Of a stretch of DNA of 64,000 bases, positions 62,701 through 64,000 are shown in pieces. The notes below the pieces were generated by a model. It saw nothing but the letters and a program-made list of their open reading frames with translations. It searched no databases and was not told the DNA's origin. The first letter of the stretch is position 1. Each line of letters begins with the position of its first letter. The position numbers and the translations under genes are program-made. Source of the stretch: Isochrysis galbana (Eukaryota; Haptophyta; Isochrysidales; Isochrysidaceae); NCBI GenBank assembly GCA_018136815.1, contig CM030937.1:4978632-5042631 (forward strand), written 5' to 3'.

Positions 62701-64000
62701 ACGAGGGAATCTATCGCACAGCTCCAGGTAGACATGCGAGGGCGGGGGCTTCCTTGAGGCAGCACGGTAGCGACCGGACCTTTTCTCAAAGCTAGACAGC
62801 ATCTACTCCACATGCGGTCTCGAAAACTTCTGTGACGATTTTGTCGCTCACCCCGCTTTCGCGCACCTCTCAGGCGGACATCCCAAAGCGCGTCGTCTCG
62901 TCTCAGCGCCTCTCAATGCTTCGGCTCGCCATCAAGCAACAGGAGGCGGCCACAGAGGCGCTCCGCTACAAGATGCAGGTGTGCATCGCCCCGCACCCCG
63001 AGACAGCCCATCAGCTCTTACTGTCCAAGCCATCTGCTTGCCGTAAGCCGTCTGCACCTGAGACACGCCGGCCCGGCGACTCATGCATTGACACCTCGAA
63101 ATCAACCATCCCTTACAGGCTCGGAACAAGGTGGCCATCATGCAAGAAGTGATGCGCGTGTGGCACGCCGCCATCCCGCCGCAGCTCCGGGCTCTGTTGT
63201 TATCCCTCTTCGACCTGCAGCTCCTTCCGGGAGACTCAGTTCACCCCACCGCATGCCACCTTGGATCCCCCAGCACCGGAGCGGCGGCCCCCATAGATTC
63301 AGCCCGGAACGGCTGGGGCACGACTGGCAGTGCGACGAGCGTAGGCGCAAGTTCGGGCGCCATCGTGCGCGGGAGCGCCGGTGGCATCACAGTGTCGATT
63401 CCAACCGGAATGGCAGACGAGGGGGAGGAGGGCGAGGAGGAGGAGGTGGAGGAGGAGGAGGCACTCTCCGGCGGAGCGTATGTTCTGAACGCAAACGGCA
63501 CAGCCTCGCCGTGGAGGACGCTCGGTGCCCTCGCCATCAAGGCGGCCCTCGGCAAGGTGGGCGGCGGTGATCGCGCAGCGGTGTGGGAGGAGGCTAGGCG
63601 CGGGCTGCAGGGGGCGCGCTTGTCTCGCCCGGCTGTACTCGCTCTAGTGGAGGAGGCTGCCAACCCGGCCGATGAACAACTGGGTGCTTCAGGGGGTCTT
63701 CCGCTGGGTTTGGCGCAAGCTGGTGCAGACGGGCCGTCGGCTAGAGCAGCAAGCCACATTGCGCCCGTTCGGGTGCACCCCACCGCAGAAGCGATCGCCG
63801 ACCCGCTGATGATGTCTTATCATCCAGACCAGCCGCAATGGATGCGCAAGCCCGACTTTGTCACCACCGAATCCCCTTCCAAGCCGGTTCCCCCGGTTGC
63901 CCTCCCCTCCGATCCCAAACCTCTGCCTCAAGCTCCGTCATCGCCGTCAATGTCGCCAGCCGCCTGCGCATGCAACTCGCACGGCCCGCCCGACAGCCCT
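59793..64000 (+). CDS. kinesin motor protein, probably kinesin-8 (3' end beyond window)
   Basis: Nine exons seen: 59793-59981, 60276-60668, 60846-61095, 61297-61529, 61666-61773, 61930-62481, 62629-62727, 62874-62978 and 63119 to the window end, 937 residues so far. All introns are GT-AG except intron 2 (60669-60845), which has a GC donor (GAG/GCAAGT). Motor motifs: [10 protein letters not shown]-loop [11 protein letters not shown] (Gly128-Thr135); [13 protein letters not shown]; switch [10 protein letters not shown]; switch II IDLA/GSERA, rebuilt across intron 3; [31 protein letters not shown]; and the neck [33 protein letters not shown] and the [11 protein letters not shown] context favour kinesin-8, whose members control microtubule plus ends. 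Later exons encode coiled coil ([20 protein letters not shown]) and an acidic, Pro/Ser-rich tail. Confidence 0.9.

Overview
This is a nuclear genomic window from a unicellular eukaryote, most likely a GC-rich alga or other protist; I cannot place it to a lineage. The evidence is a set of eukaryote-specific genes (THO complex subunit 5, 40S protein uS4, proteasome chaperone PSMG3, SMYD lysine methyltransferase, kinesin, OTU protease, F-box protein) with short GT-AG introns of roughly 75-215 bp, pyrimidine-rich acceptors and no operons. I resolved the introns by hand; reading frame was kept across every junction and conserved family motifs were restored.

Layout. 0.7-2.2 kb: spliced coiled-coil gene. 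2.4-7.4 kb: dense dispersed repeats. 7.8-9.1 kb: SMYD protein. 9.5-11.0 kb: an interrupted repeat. 11.4-13.7 kb: family 2 glycosyltransferase and GSKIP-domain gene, both minus strand. 13.7-15.6 kb: a wrecked Copia element. 16.4-20.5 kb: one 1367-residue protein joining an OTU protease domain to a large GTPase. 20.6-23.9 kb: repeats, including a hAT-type MITE with intact target-site duplication. 23.9-25.4 kb: five-exon NAD(P)-binding protein. 26.1-28.1 kb: tandem-repeat-bearing elements. 28.8-30.2 kb: four-exon sirtuin. 31.0-31.9 kb: repeat. 32.1-33.0 kb: F-box gene running into a 100-N gap.

The segment between the two 100-N gaps (33095-53100) is almost certainly inverted in this assembly. A metallophosphatase gene is cut at both gaps: its N-terminal half is on the minus strand right of gap 2 and its C-terminal half on the plus strand right of gap 1. 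Inverting the segment joins them in frame with no missing base and restores the GHSH metal-binding motif. The same inversion joins the F-box gene in frame to its 3' end. Genes inside the segment (THOC5, uS4, a large membrane protein, PSMG3 and a repeat-bounded element with a CCCH zinc-finger ORF) therefore lie in the opposite orientation relative to the flanks.

54.4-54.9 kb holds a second hAT MITE. 55.4-59.2 kb has a Myb/SANT-like coiled-coil gene convergent with a PIF/Harbinger DDE transposase gene, the protein pair typical of that superfamily. 59.8 kb to the window end is a kinesin gene, probably kinesin-8, with at least nine exons, one intron with a GC-AG boundary, and a 3' end beyond the window.

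The genes are unrelated housekeeping and regulatory functions separated by transposable-element debris; I see no pathway cluster. Long GA/CT microsatellites repeatedly sit in gene leaders, usually with purines on the coding strand.
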